Source of the DNA: DTWD01 sp963662965
GTDB lineage: Bacteria; Acidobacteriota; Vicinamibacteria; Vicinamibacterales; UBA8438
Length of the DNA: 64,000 nt
Direction of reading: 5' to 3'
Assembly (NCBI GenBank): GCA_963662965.1
Contig: OY759970.1
Coordinates: 3,906,001 to 3,970,000, forward strand
Shown here one piece after another: positions 53,701-61,189 of the stretch; the first letter of the stretch is position 1, and the number at the start of each line of letters is the position of its first letter. The notes under the pieces were generated by a model, which was not told the DNA's origin, did not search any database, and saw only the letters and a program-made list of their open reading frames with translations. The translations under genes and the position numbers were made by a program.

Positions 53701-53835
53701 TTAAAAGAACACGACAACGCAGTAGACGAGCGCGCCGATCACGATGCATCCGCCGCAGCACAGTAGTTTCAATATCTGCAGCCCTCCCCGTCGAGTCGTG
53801 GTCTGTTCGACGTCGTTCGACTCCGAACGGTTCAC
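53701..53835 (-). CDS. Small membrane protein, 44 residues, Cys-rich
   Basis: A GTG at 53835 (minus) opens MNRSESNDVEQTTTRRGG, then LQILKLLCCGGCIVIGALVY and CVVVFF before TAA at 53701-53703. The C-terminal half is one hydrophobic segment with a CCGGC motif. The frame is short and no clear ribosome site is seen, so translation is unproved. TATAGT and an inverted CACTATA/TATAGTG pair (53833-53866) overlap its start. It lies between repeat F and an IS630 fragment. Confidence 0.4.
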   Translation of the reverse strand: MNRSESNDVEQTTTRRGGLQILKLLCCGGCIVIGALVYCVVVFF

Positions 53836-53866
53836 TATAAGTTAACAAAACTCATAGAATATAGTG
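53833..53866. promoter_or_regulatory. A/T-rich inverted repeat between divergent reading frames
   Basis: CACTATA (53833-53839) and TATAGTG (53860-53866) are inverted around GTTAAC. It lies between the small minus-strand frame and the IS630 fragment. It could be an operator, promoter pair or the end of the element. Confidence 0.3.
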
Positions 53867-53899
53867 ACACTTCCCACGGAAACGACTACACTCCGGTGC

Positions 53900-54100
53900 A
53901 TGGGCAATCCCGCTGGAGTGACGCGTGATTTCAAGGCGCTGGAGCGTCGGCGGATGCAGACCGCCCGACTCTTGGACAAGGGGTACACGGAAGCCGAAGT
54001 CGCCCGACGCGTGGGGGTGCATCGGCAGTCGGTCAATCGCTGGGCGACACAGTGGGCGACGGGGGGCCGGGCGTCGCTGAAGCGCGCGGGCCGCCTCTTG
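53900..54100 (+). mobile_element. IS630-family transposase N-terminal remnant
   Basis: MGNPAGVTRDFKALERRRMQ, ARLLDKGYTEAEVARRVGVH and RQSVNRWATQWATGGRASLKRAGR match the helix-turn-helix start of IS630-type transposases. The reading then runs into antisense ybjQ sequence near 54100. The catalytic DDE domain is missing, so the element is dead. Confidence 0.8.
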
Positions 54101-54295
54101 AACTTCCTGCGTGGCGATGGCGCGTGCTTTCGCCAGCTCCTTTTCGTACGCGGCCGAGTGTCCGCCGACGATGTCGCGGATGCCGGCAAAGAAGTCTTTG
54201 AAGATATTCGCACCGACAATCGCCTCGCCGGTGACGATACCGTGGCACTGGCGAATCGACTTGCCCTCGATGCTCGGGGTGGTGGTCAGAATCAT
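54098..54295 (-). pseudogene. ybjQ: ybjQ/UPF0145 family gene truncated by the IS630 remnant
   Basis: From ATG 54295 on the minus strand, MILTTTPSIEGKSIRQCHGI, VTGEAIVGANIFKDFFAGIR and DIVGGHSAAYEKELAKARAI match the UPF0145 start. The family is about 105 residues and normally ends with a valine-rich strand (GADAVVGVDLDYE). Here, after about 63 residues, the frame enters the IS630 remnant and the end is lost. No function is established for this family. Confidence 0.8.
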
Positions 54296-54368
54296 CTATC
54301 AGTCTCCGTTATTGATTATTCGACGAAATCGTCGGCGTGGAGTTCCTTTATTCTTAGCTCAAGACGGC

Positions 54369-54989
54369 CTATCGGTTCGTGCCGAACATCGCACGCCAGA
54401 ATTCTGGATCCCGCGCGATCCATTCTTCTGCGGGGAAGCTCCACGCCGGACGCACCGCGAAGACCCGCGCTTCCGGATCGGTACTCGCGGCCGCGTCGGC
54501 CGCTTCCCGTGTGTCCGCCGGCCTCAGGATGAACCGCATCTCGTCGTCGGTGACGAACACCGTGCCGTCGACGGCGCGGTCGCCGGTCATCACTGTAATG
54601 ACCAGGAATCGACCGACGCCCAGCGTCCACGGCGTGCCGACCCTCGAATTTGGCCGATAGGTGGCAAAGCAGTTGGTTTGCTGCTGCGTCAGGCGAGCTT
54701 TCCGCTCGCTGTTATGGGCGAGCGCCACCATGAGCCGCGGGTTCTTTTTGTAGGCGTCGACCACCTGCTGCGGCTCATCCGCCGACGCGTAGCCGTTGAA
54801 GTACCAGACCTCTTTCTCGCCGGTGAGCGACTCAAGGGCGAGGTAGGGGTGCGGGCAGCCGAGTTGCGCGCAGAATTGAGCGGTTTCGCGTTCGATCGCC
54901 CCGTAGGACTCTTCACGTCCAGGCTTCACCGTTTCCCGATGAATCTGCAGGATCGCGGGTGTGGGCGCGGACGCGGTGGCCGGCGGCAT
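54369..54989 (-). CDS. Conserved hypothetical protein (ABM-like?)
   Basis: The 206-residue protein starts MPPATASAPTPAILQIHRETVKPGREESYGAIERETAQFC. The LQIHRETVKPG start and paired alpha/beta units (LALESLTGEKEVWYFNGYAS; WTLGVGRFLVITVMTGD) recall antibiotic-biosynthesis-monooxygenase-type ferredoxin folds, but the match is weak. No signal is seen. It starts 11 bp after the linalool dehydratase-like gene on the same strand. The frame stays open about 60 codons upstream without an obvious start. Confidence 0.6.
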   Translation of the reverse strand: MPPATASAPTPAILQIHRETVKPGREESYGAIERETAQFCAQLGCPHPYLALESLTGEKEVWYFNGYASADEPQQVVDAYKKNPRLMVALAHNSERKARLTQQQTNCFATYRPNSRVGTPWTLGVGRFLVITVMTGDRAVDGTVFVTDDEMRFILRPADTREAADAAASTDPEARVFAVRPAWSFPAEEWIARDPEFWRAMFGTNR

Positions 54990-55000
54990 TCGTATACGGA

Positions 55001-56854
55001 CTACGCCGAGCAGCAGGGACAGGTCGGTCCGCCAGGCGTGTAGCTCGTCGTCGCGTTCCGGGGATTCTGCCTCCGGCGACTGGATGCCGACAGTCCAGCG
55101 GCCGTAGCGGCTGCCGTTGGCGACGTTTCCGACGCCTCCGCCGAGCTCCCATCACGATGGTCGCGTCGGTTCGCGTCATCCCGTCGAGCGGCCTGCGCGT
55201 TCGATCCGCGATACCCGGTAAGAATCTGATAGTGACGCTGCTCGATCTTGCCGTCGAGCCTGATGCTATTCGCCCCGTCGACGGCGTAGCGGCGGAACGG
55301 CTCGCCGTCGCACAGGATGAACACCTCATCGGTGTTCGACAGGTTGGTGACGCGCCAGCTCGTGTCGAGACCGCGCCGGTCGGGTGCGGCGGCATACGTG
55401 CCGACATGGAGCGTGCCGCTGTCGACGTCGTTCCACGCCTGGTAGATGCCGAGCGCGGGGAAGTCGACCCCTTCGACCGTCGGCGCGTCATACTTGTCTA
55501 GGTGTGGTGCGTCGAACGCGCGGTACCAAGCGTCGCCGGTGCCGACCTCAGACACCATCATGCTCGCGCTTCGCTGACCGCGCGGATACGCCTCGTTCAG
55601 GCCGAACCACCAGCCGAATTTCTCGTTCTGCTCGCCGAAGAAGCGCGGGTCGTAATCGCGCTCTGCCGCGGCCTGCAGTCTAGCCACTGCCGTGTGGTCG
55701 CCGAGCTCGCGCGCCATGACGAGGCCGGTCGCCGAGGCCAGAATCTCGACACGGGGATCGTTCCAGCCGAGGGCGTTGGCCGCCGATTCGTACAGAAACG
55801 TCGCCAGCTCGCGGTCCTGCGGCAACAACAGGAACGCATTGCCGACGCCGGCTGCGGGACCGCCGTTCGCCTTGTGGTTCACGATCGGGTCGTAGTAGCT
55901 GGTGACGGTCTGCAGCTTCCCGTCGGTCCCGATCTCCATGAAGTTCTCGCGCGCGTATTCGAGCCACCCCTCGACCGGGCGGTGCGTGTGGCGGCCGTTG
56001 AGTCTGTCGTAGAAGTACATCCCGAGCCCGGCGGCGGCGTTGCACGGAAACCAGATCTTCGTGTTCTCGCATTGCGGCCCCTCGGGATGGTCGCGATACT
56101 GACGCTCGAGCAGCTCGGCGATCCGATGCTGGTCCCACTGGAAGACCTGGTCGCCGTAGCCGGTCACGTCGAACGACCGCTCGTACTTGTCGTCGCCCGA
56201 GATGTATTTGTAGATACCGAGGACGAGATTGAACCATCCGCGGAAGAACAGATTGCCGTCCGAGCCGATCGGATCAGACGACAGACCCCACGGTTCGATC
56301 CCGTTCGCGGTCCACCCGATGCGGTTGTAGTTGCCGCGGAGCCGCTCTGGAATCCCGGCCATCACGCGGTCGGGATAGTTCGCGCGCCGCGGATCGTCGC
56401 CGATCTGCGTGAGCCAGTCGATGGCGCCCCAGTAGGTCGGATACCGGCTCGCCAGTCCGTCGGCGATCGCCGTGTACGCCTCCCGCCACGCCGGTGTCTG
56501 ATCGGCCATCAGCAGCAGGGCGTACGACGAATTGTGCAAGTCGAAGCGCCCGTAGCTGGTGACGACCGGATTCGAGTAGCGGTCCCACCACATGTGCGGC
56601 ACGCCGTCGGCGTTCCAGTCGTCCGGGGTCGTCGCTTTTTCCCAGAGGAAGCGGAGCCAGCCGCGAGTGCGCCGGTTGAGCGTCGGATGGATTGACTGGG
56701 GGGTCTCGACCGGGAGCTCGGGACTCTGAACCTGCCCCCCGGCTTCTCCCGCTTCCGCTCCGCCTATCAATGTTCCGGACGAGAAGGCGGCCGCCCCCGT
56801 CGCGCCGAACTGCTTCACGAAGGTGCGTCGAGAGTGTCCCTTGTCGCTCGCCAT
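55001..56854 (-). CDS. Tat-exported linalool dehydratase/isomerase-like protein
   Basis: The ATG at 56854 gives about 616 residues with a Tat signal (SRRTFVKQFGATGAAAFSS). The body matches the (alpha/alpha) fold of linalool dehydratase/isomerase: WWDRYSNPVVTSYGRFDLHNSSYALLLM, GWTANGIEPWGLSSDPIGSDGNLFFRGWFNLVLGIYKY and CENTKIWFPCNAAAGLGMYFYD. Two cysteines 9 residues apart match the catalytic Cys pair I recall for LinD (C171/C180). The final 50 residues (ARRDDANRRDHRDGSSAEAS ...) look non-native, so a frameshift near the 3' end is possible. The substrate may be a terpenoid alcohol or something unrelated; only the fold is well supported. Confidence 0.75.
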   Translation of the reverse strand: MASDKGHSRRTFVKQFGATGAAAFSSGTLIGGAEAGEAGGQVQSPELPVETPQSIHPTLNRRTRGWLRFLWEKATTPDDWNADGVPHMWWDRYSNPVVTSYGRFDLHNSSYALLLMADQTPAWREAYTAIADGLASRYPTYWGAIDWLTQIGDDPRRANYPDRVMAGIPERLRGNYNRIGWTANGIEPWGLSSDPIGSDGNLFFRGWFNLVLGIYKYISGDDKYERSFDVTGYGDQVFQWDQHRIAELLERQYRDHPEGPQCENTKIWFPCNAAAGLGMYFYDRLNGRHTHRPVEGWLEYARENFMEIGTDGKLQTVTSYYDPIVNHKANGGPAAGVGNAFLLLPQDRELATFLYESAANALGWNDPRVEILASATGLVMARELGDHTAVARLQAAAERDYDPRFFGEQNEKFGWWFGLNEAYPRGQRSASMMVSEVGTGDAWYRAFDAPHLDKYDAPTVEGVDFPALGIYQAWNDVDSGTLHVGTYAAAPDRRGLDTSWRVTNLSNTDEVFILCDGEPFRRYAVDGANSIRLDGKIEQRHYQILTGYRGSNAQAARRDDANRRDHRDGSSAEASETSPTAAATAAGLSASSRRRQNPRNATTSYTPGGPTCPCCSA

Positions 56855-56961
56855 CGAATCCCCCAAACCTCCACGCCTCGCACTCTAGCGCGGATCGAGC
56901 GGGAGCGGTTAGGATGGTGCAGCGAGGCCTTGGATTTTCGCGCTTTGAAAGGGAGGTCCGT

Positions 56962-57957
56962 GTGACCGGTCGAATGAAAGTGGCGTCGGTGGTCGTGATG
57001 GCGGCGGTGCTTCTCGGCGGACCGGTGGCACAGGCGCAGGAGACGCCTCGCACGGCATGGGGCGATCCCGACCTGAATGGCGTCTGGGACTTCCGCACGT
57101 TGACGCCGTTCGAGCGGCCGGAAGAGCTGGCCGAGCAAGAGTTTTTCACCGAGGAAGAGGCGGCGACCTTCGAGGCGAACAAGCTCGCCGAGTTCGCGGT
57201 CCGCGATGACCAGGAGCCGGCCGACATCGTCGGCAACTACAACCAGTTCTGGTTCGACCCGGGCGAGACCGTCAGCGCCACCAACCAGACGTCGATCGTG
57301 ATCGATCCGCCGAATGGCCGCGTCCCGCGGCTAGCGGCCGTGGCGCAAGCGAAGGCCGACGCGCTGCTCGAGCATCGCCAGGGGATCAATCGCCACGTGC
57401 CGACCTACGGCGGCTTCGTCGACGACCTCGGCGGTGGGATGTTCGCGGTCCGCTGCATCCTCGGGTTCAACTCCGGACCGCCGATGACCCCGGGCGGCTA
57501 CAACCAGAACGTCCAGGTGTTTCAGACGCCCGACCATGTGGTGCTGTTGAACGAGATGGTCCATAGCTCGCGTGTGATTCCCATCGACGGTCGTGGGCAT
57601 TTACCGGACGACGTTCGGCAGTGGATGGGCGATTCGCGCGGTCATTGGGAGGGCGACACGCTGGTGGTCGAGACGACCAATTTCCTCCGCGAGACGAGCT
57701 TCCGCGGTGGCGTCACGACGGCGGACCTCCGGCTCACCGAGCGCTTTACGCGGGTGTCCGACGGGACGCTGATGTATGACGTGACCGTCGAGGATCCGAG
57801 CGCGTGGGACCGTCCCTGGTCGTATCGGATTCCGATGCAGAAGAACGCGATGCCGATCTTCGAGTACGCGTGTCACGAGGGGAACTACGGGTTGTTCAAC
57901 ATCCTCGCGGGGGCGCGTGAGAAAGAAGCGGTGATGGATGCGGCGGCCGGTCGGTAG
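56962..57957 (+). CDS. Secreted GHWDGDTLVV/YACHE-family protein, paralogue 2
   Basis: GTG 56962 lies 5 bp after GGGAGG and gives 331 residues with a signal peptide (VASVVVMAAVLLGGPVAQAQ). PRTAWGDPDLNGVWDFRTLTPFERP, GDSRGHWEGDTLVVET and EYACHEGNYG match the 34881 and 57977 proteins. Its 3' end is 19 bp from the next paralogue, so this is a tandem pair. Function unknown. Confidence 0.78.
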   Translation: MTGRMKVASVVVMAAVLLGGPVAQAQETPRTAWGDPDLNGVWDFRTLTPFERPEELAEQEFFTEEEAATFEANKLAEFAVRDDQEPADIVGNYNQFWFDPGETVSATNQTSIVIDPPNGRVPRLAAVAQAKADALLEHRQGINRHVPTYGGFVDDLGGGMFAVRCILGFNSGPPMTPGGYNQNVQVFQTPDHVVLLNEMVHSSRVIPIDGRGHLPDDVRQWMGDSRGHWEGDTLVVETTNFLRETSFRGGVTTADLRLTERFTRVSDGTLMYDVTVEDPSAWDRPWSYRIPMQKNAMPIFEYACHEGNYGLFNILAGAREKEAVMDAAAGR

Positions 57958-57976
57958 TGTGGCTGGGTCGATCTTG

Positions 57977-59110
57977 ATGGCGGGCGTGATGCGGAATCGC
58001 ATGATCGCGGTCGTGTGTGCCTCACTGTTGCTGGTCCCGGCGCTGTCGTCGGCGCAGGACGAGATTCCGCGCACGGCCAGCGGCCGACCGGACCTGTCCG
58101 GCACCTATGACACGGCCACGCTGACACCGCTGCAGCGGCCCCAAGGATTCGGGGATCGCGGCACGCTAACCGAGGAAGAGGCGGCGCTGGTCCAGACCAA
58201 CCCTGAAGAGCTCCGCCGGCTCTACAGCATTGGGCCGAGCGGATCGGATGAGCGGCGCGCGGCTCGCGTCCAGGAGACAGGTCAGGCCGAGGAGACGGGC
58301 GTGGTGCCCCCGGCCGGCGGTGATGGTTCGGGTGGCGCCGCCGGCAATGTCGGCGGCTACAACACCTTCTGGATTGATCGCGGTAGCGGCGTGTTCCAAA
58401 TCGACGGTCAAGTACCGACGTCAATCATCACCGACCCCGCCAACGGCCGTCGTCCGCCGATGACCGACGACGCCCGTGCCGCGGCGCGGCAGCGCGCGGC
58501 CTTCTTCCGTTCGAATACCGGCACGGCGTGGTGGCTCGAAGACAATCTCAAAGCGCCCGGTCCATATGACCACCCTGAGATTCGTCCGCTCGCGGAGCGG
58601 TGTTTGCTCGGCTTCGGGTCGACCGCCGGGCCGCCGATGTTGCCGGTCCTCTACAACAACCTGAAGAGAATCGTGCAGACGGACGACCACTTGATGATCT
58701 TGGTCGAGATGGTGCACGACGCGCGCATCGTACGGATGAACCAGGACCATGCGCCCGACGCGATTCGAAGCTGGCTCGGCGATTCGGTTGGTCACTGGGA
58801 CGGCGACACGCTCGTCGTCGACACCACCAACTTCAACGACTCGCCGGCGCTCGGCGGTGCGTCGCGGAACCTGCACGTCGTCGAGCACTTCACGCGAATC
58901 GGTCCCGAGGGGCTGCTCTACGAGTTCACGGTCGAGGATCCGACGATCTGGACCGAGCCGTGGAGCGGTGAATACGTCTGGCCGGCTACCGATACGCGCG
59001 TCTACGAGTACGCCTGTCACGAGGCGAACTACTCGTTCCGCGGCATTCTCGGCGGCGCCCGCATCTTGGAACAGGATGTACGGGAGGCAGCCGGGCGGCC
59101 GCGTAATTGA
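57977..59110 (+). CDS. Secreted GHWDGDTLVV/YACHE-family protein, paralogue 3
   Basis: ATG 57977 (MAGVMRNRMIAVVCASLL) gives 377 residues with a signal peptide; a later ATG at 57989 is equally possible. IPRTASGRPDLSGTYDTATLTPLQRP, GDSVGHWDGDTLVVDT and YEYACHEANYS are shared with its tandem partner. A glycine-rich insertion (VVPPAGGDGSGGAAGNVGGY) is unique to this copy. The following PQQ-like gene is 33 bp away. Confidence 0.78.
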   Translation: MAGVMRNRMIAVVCASLLLVPALSSAQDEIPRTASGRPDLSGTYDTATLTPLQRPQGFGDRGTLTEEEAALVQTNPEELRRLYSIGPSGSDERRAARVQETGQAEETGVVPPAGGDGSGGAAGNVGGYNTFWIDRGSGVFQIDGQVPTSIITDPANGRRPPMTDDARAAARQRAAFFRSNTGTAWWLEDNLKAPGPYDHPEIRPLAERCLLGFGSTAGPPMLPVLYNNLKRIVQTDDHLMILVEMVHDARIVRMNQDHAPDAIRSWLGDSVGHWDGDTLVVDTTNFNDSPALGGASRNLHVVEHFTRIGPEGLLYEFTVEDPTIWTEPWSGEYVWPATDTRVYEYACHEANYSFRGILGGARILEQDVREAAGRPRN

Positions 59111-59143
59111 GCCGCGCGACTAATTCTCCCAGGAGGTTTCACC

Positions 59144-60496
59144 GTGCGTATTCGTATTGCGCCACTTCTGTGTTCGGCGGTTGTTCTCTCGACCGTCGCG
59201 GTGACGGCCGAAGACTGGGCACAGTGGCGCGGGCCCGACCGCCTCGCCATCTGGCACGAGGCCGGAATCGTCGGTGAGCTGCCCAACGAGCTGCTGGAGA
59301 AGTGGAGCACGACGATTCGCTCGGGATACTCCGGTCCTGCCGTAGCCGACGGCCGGATCTTCATCACTGATTGGTTCGAGGACCCGGAATCACGCACGCT
59401 CGACGGCACCGAGCGCGCTCTCGCGCTCGACGAAGAGACCGGCGAGATTCTCTGGACCCACGAGTGGCAAACGAGCTACCGGATGCTGTCGGTTAGCTAC
59501 GCCGTCGGTCCGCGTGCGACACCGACCGTCGACGGCGACCGGGTTTATGTCGTGGGCGGAACCGGACGGTTGTTCTGCTTCAACGTCGAGACCGGCGACG
59601 TGCTCTGGGAGAAGGACTACGTCACCGAGTACGACACGAGCGTGCCGGTTTGGGGGATCGTCAGCGGGCCGCTCATCGATGGCGACCGGCTGATCACGCT
59701 CGTCGGCGGCGAGCCCGATGCCGGTGTCGTCGCGTTCGACAAATACACTGGCGAGGAGATCTGGCGGGCGATCGAGGTCAGCTCCGAGATGGGCTACGCG
59801 CAGCCGGTCATCTACGAGGCTGGCGGCGTCCGGCAGCTGATCATCTGGCATCCGCTGGCGTTGGCGTCGCTCAACCCGGTGACGGGCGAGCAGTACTGGG
59901 AAGAGCGGTGGGACGTGTCAATGGGCGTCACGGTCGCGACCCCCGTGCGGAGTGGCGACTACCTTCTCGTCTCGCAGTTCTTCAATGGCTCGATGATGAT
60001 GCGGCTCAACAGCGATCGTCCTGACGCGACGATGCTCTGGAAAGGGCAGAGTCGGAGCGAGCTGCCTGGCGAGACCGACACCATCCACGCGATGGTGACG
60101 ACGCCGCTCATCATCGGCGACTACGTCTACGGGGTCGATAGCTACGGGGAGCTGCGCGGTCTCGACGCCGAGACGGGCGAGCGCATCTGGATGAGCCCGG
60201 AGATGACGGCGCAGGCGCGGTGGAGCACCGCGTTTCTCGTGCGCCACGGCGACCGGTACCTCGTCAACAACGACGAGGGATACCTCATCTCGGCCCAGTT
60301 CACGCCGTCCGGTTACGTCGAGCTGAGCCGCACACGCCTGATCGAGCCGACCGCCAGCTCCGGCACCCGTACCCCGCACGGCCGGATCGCCGAGCGGATC
60401 GTCAACTGGTCGCACCCGGCCTACGCCAACGGACACATCGTGCACCGCAACGACGAGAAGATCATCCGCGCGTCTTTACGTGCCGTTGACTATTAG
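59144..60496 (+). CDS. PQQ-like beta-propeller protein, intact paralogue 2
   Basis: The GTG at 59144 follows AGGAGG by 7 bp and gives 450 residues with a signal peptide (IAPLLCSAVVLSTVAVTAE). PQQ/BamB-like blades repeat: DWAQWRGPDRLAIWHE, GGTGRLFCFNVETGDVLWEKDY, LLVSQFFNGSMMMRLNSDRP and WSTAFLVRHGDRYLVNNDEGYLISA. It is full length where the 30816 paralogue is frameshifted, and supplies the reference for that lesion. Whether it binds PQQ is unproved; no dehydrogenase active-site Asp is apparent. Confidence 0.85.
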   Translation: MRIRIAPLLCSAVVLSTVAVTAEDWAQWRGPDRLAIWHEAGIVGELPNELLEKWSTTIRSGYSGPAVADGRIFITDWFEDPESRTLDGTERALALDEETGEILWTHEWQTSYRMLSVSYAVGPRATPTVDGDRVYVVGGTGRLFCFNVETGDVLWEKDYVTEYDTSVPVWGIVSGPLIDGDRLITLVGGEPDAGVVAFDKYTGEEIWRAIEVSSEMGYAQPVIYEAGGVRQLIIWHPLALASLNPVTGEQYWEERWDVSMGVTVATPVRSGDYLLVSQFFNGSMMMRLNSDRPDATMLWKGQSRSELPGETDTIHAMVTTPLIIGDYVYGVDSYGELRGLDAETGERIWMSPEMTAQARWSTAFLVRHGDRYLVNNDEGYLISAQFTPSGYVELSRTRLIEPTASSGTRTPHGRIAERIVNWSHPAYANGHIVHRNDEKIIRASLRAVDY

Positions 60497-60548
60497 ATCG
60501 CGCTTGAACGCGTAGCCGCGAGGTCACTCCGGCTGCAGCGATGCGCAC

Positions 60549-61049
60549 TCAGTGCACCCGAGACGTTTCCGCTGAAGTGTTGGGTGGCTGCTGCTCCTGT
60601 GTGCGTGGCTCCCAGAGCACGCTGATCGCCCAGTCTTCGTCCAGCCGTTCTCCATGCCATTGGGGCTGCGGTGGGACCGCGGGGAGCAGCCGGCCGTCCG
60701 GCCGGAAGAACCGCGCTTCCCCGTTCGTGTCGACTTGGAGGGTGAACCCCTTTTCGTGCACCGCCCGGTGGTGATGCCGGCAGAGGAGCACGAGGTTGTC
60801 GAGCCTCGTCGTCCCACCGTCGGCCCAATGGCGGACGTGATGAGCGTCGTAGTGGCGAGCTGCGCAGCCGGAGAACTGGCAGTGGTGGTCCCGCGCGGTG
60901 AGTGCCCGTCGGATTGCTGGAGAGATCGTCCGGGTCTTGCGTCCGACGTCGAGCACGCGGCCGTCTGGGGCGTGTCGCATGACCAGGGTCGATGCGTCGC
61001 ACGCCATGCGTCGGGACGTTTCAGCTGAAACGTGCAGACCGTCTACTTC
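60549..61049 (-). pseudogene. HNH endonuclease (DUF222-type) C-terminal fragment
   Basis: The fragment reads EVDGLHVSAETSRRMACDAS, VLDVGRKTRTISPAIRRAL, CQFSGCAARHYDAHHVRHWA and NLVLLCRHHHRAVHEKGF, matching the HNH domain (His-His pair, Asn, His) of mobile 13E12/DUF222 proteins. The N-terminal DUF222 part and start are absent. The break coincides with the edge of repeat copy G, so the missing 5' end was replaced by the repeat. It is unlikely to be expressed as a full enzyme. Confidence 0.82.
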
Positions 61050-61140
61050 TAGACGGGGCTGACTGCCCCGAACCCCGTCGCGGTCACTCCGGGGCCCCAT
61101 GCCCCGCTCCGTTCCCGCGGGGCGCGCCGTGCGCGCCCCC
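61050..61140 (+). repeat. Dispersed hairpin element, copy G
   Basis: TAGACGGGGCTGACTGCCCC, GAACCCCGTCGCGGTCACTC, CGGGGCCCCATGCCCCGCTC, CGTTCCCGC and a last hairpin with stem GGGGCGCGC and loop CGT. The cleanest copy. Truncated genes lie on both sides: the HNH fragment on the left and the kinase on the right. Confidence 0.9.
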
Positions 61141-61189
61141 TGTCCGACGCGTGTCAGTGTTGCTCGGACAGGCTCCCAGCACTGACTGT

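Noticed and set aside
53864..54532. A 222-residue DNA-binding protein
   Set aside because: The frame is a fusion of an IS630 start with antisense ybjQ, not a gene.
55502..56695. 397-codon plus-strand frame opposite the LDI-like gene
   Set aside because: The minus strand carries the Tat signal and LDI motifs; the plus frame shows only repetitive Arg/Val composition.
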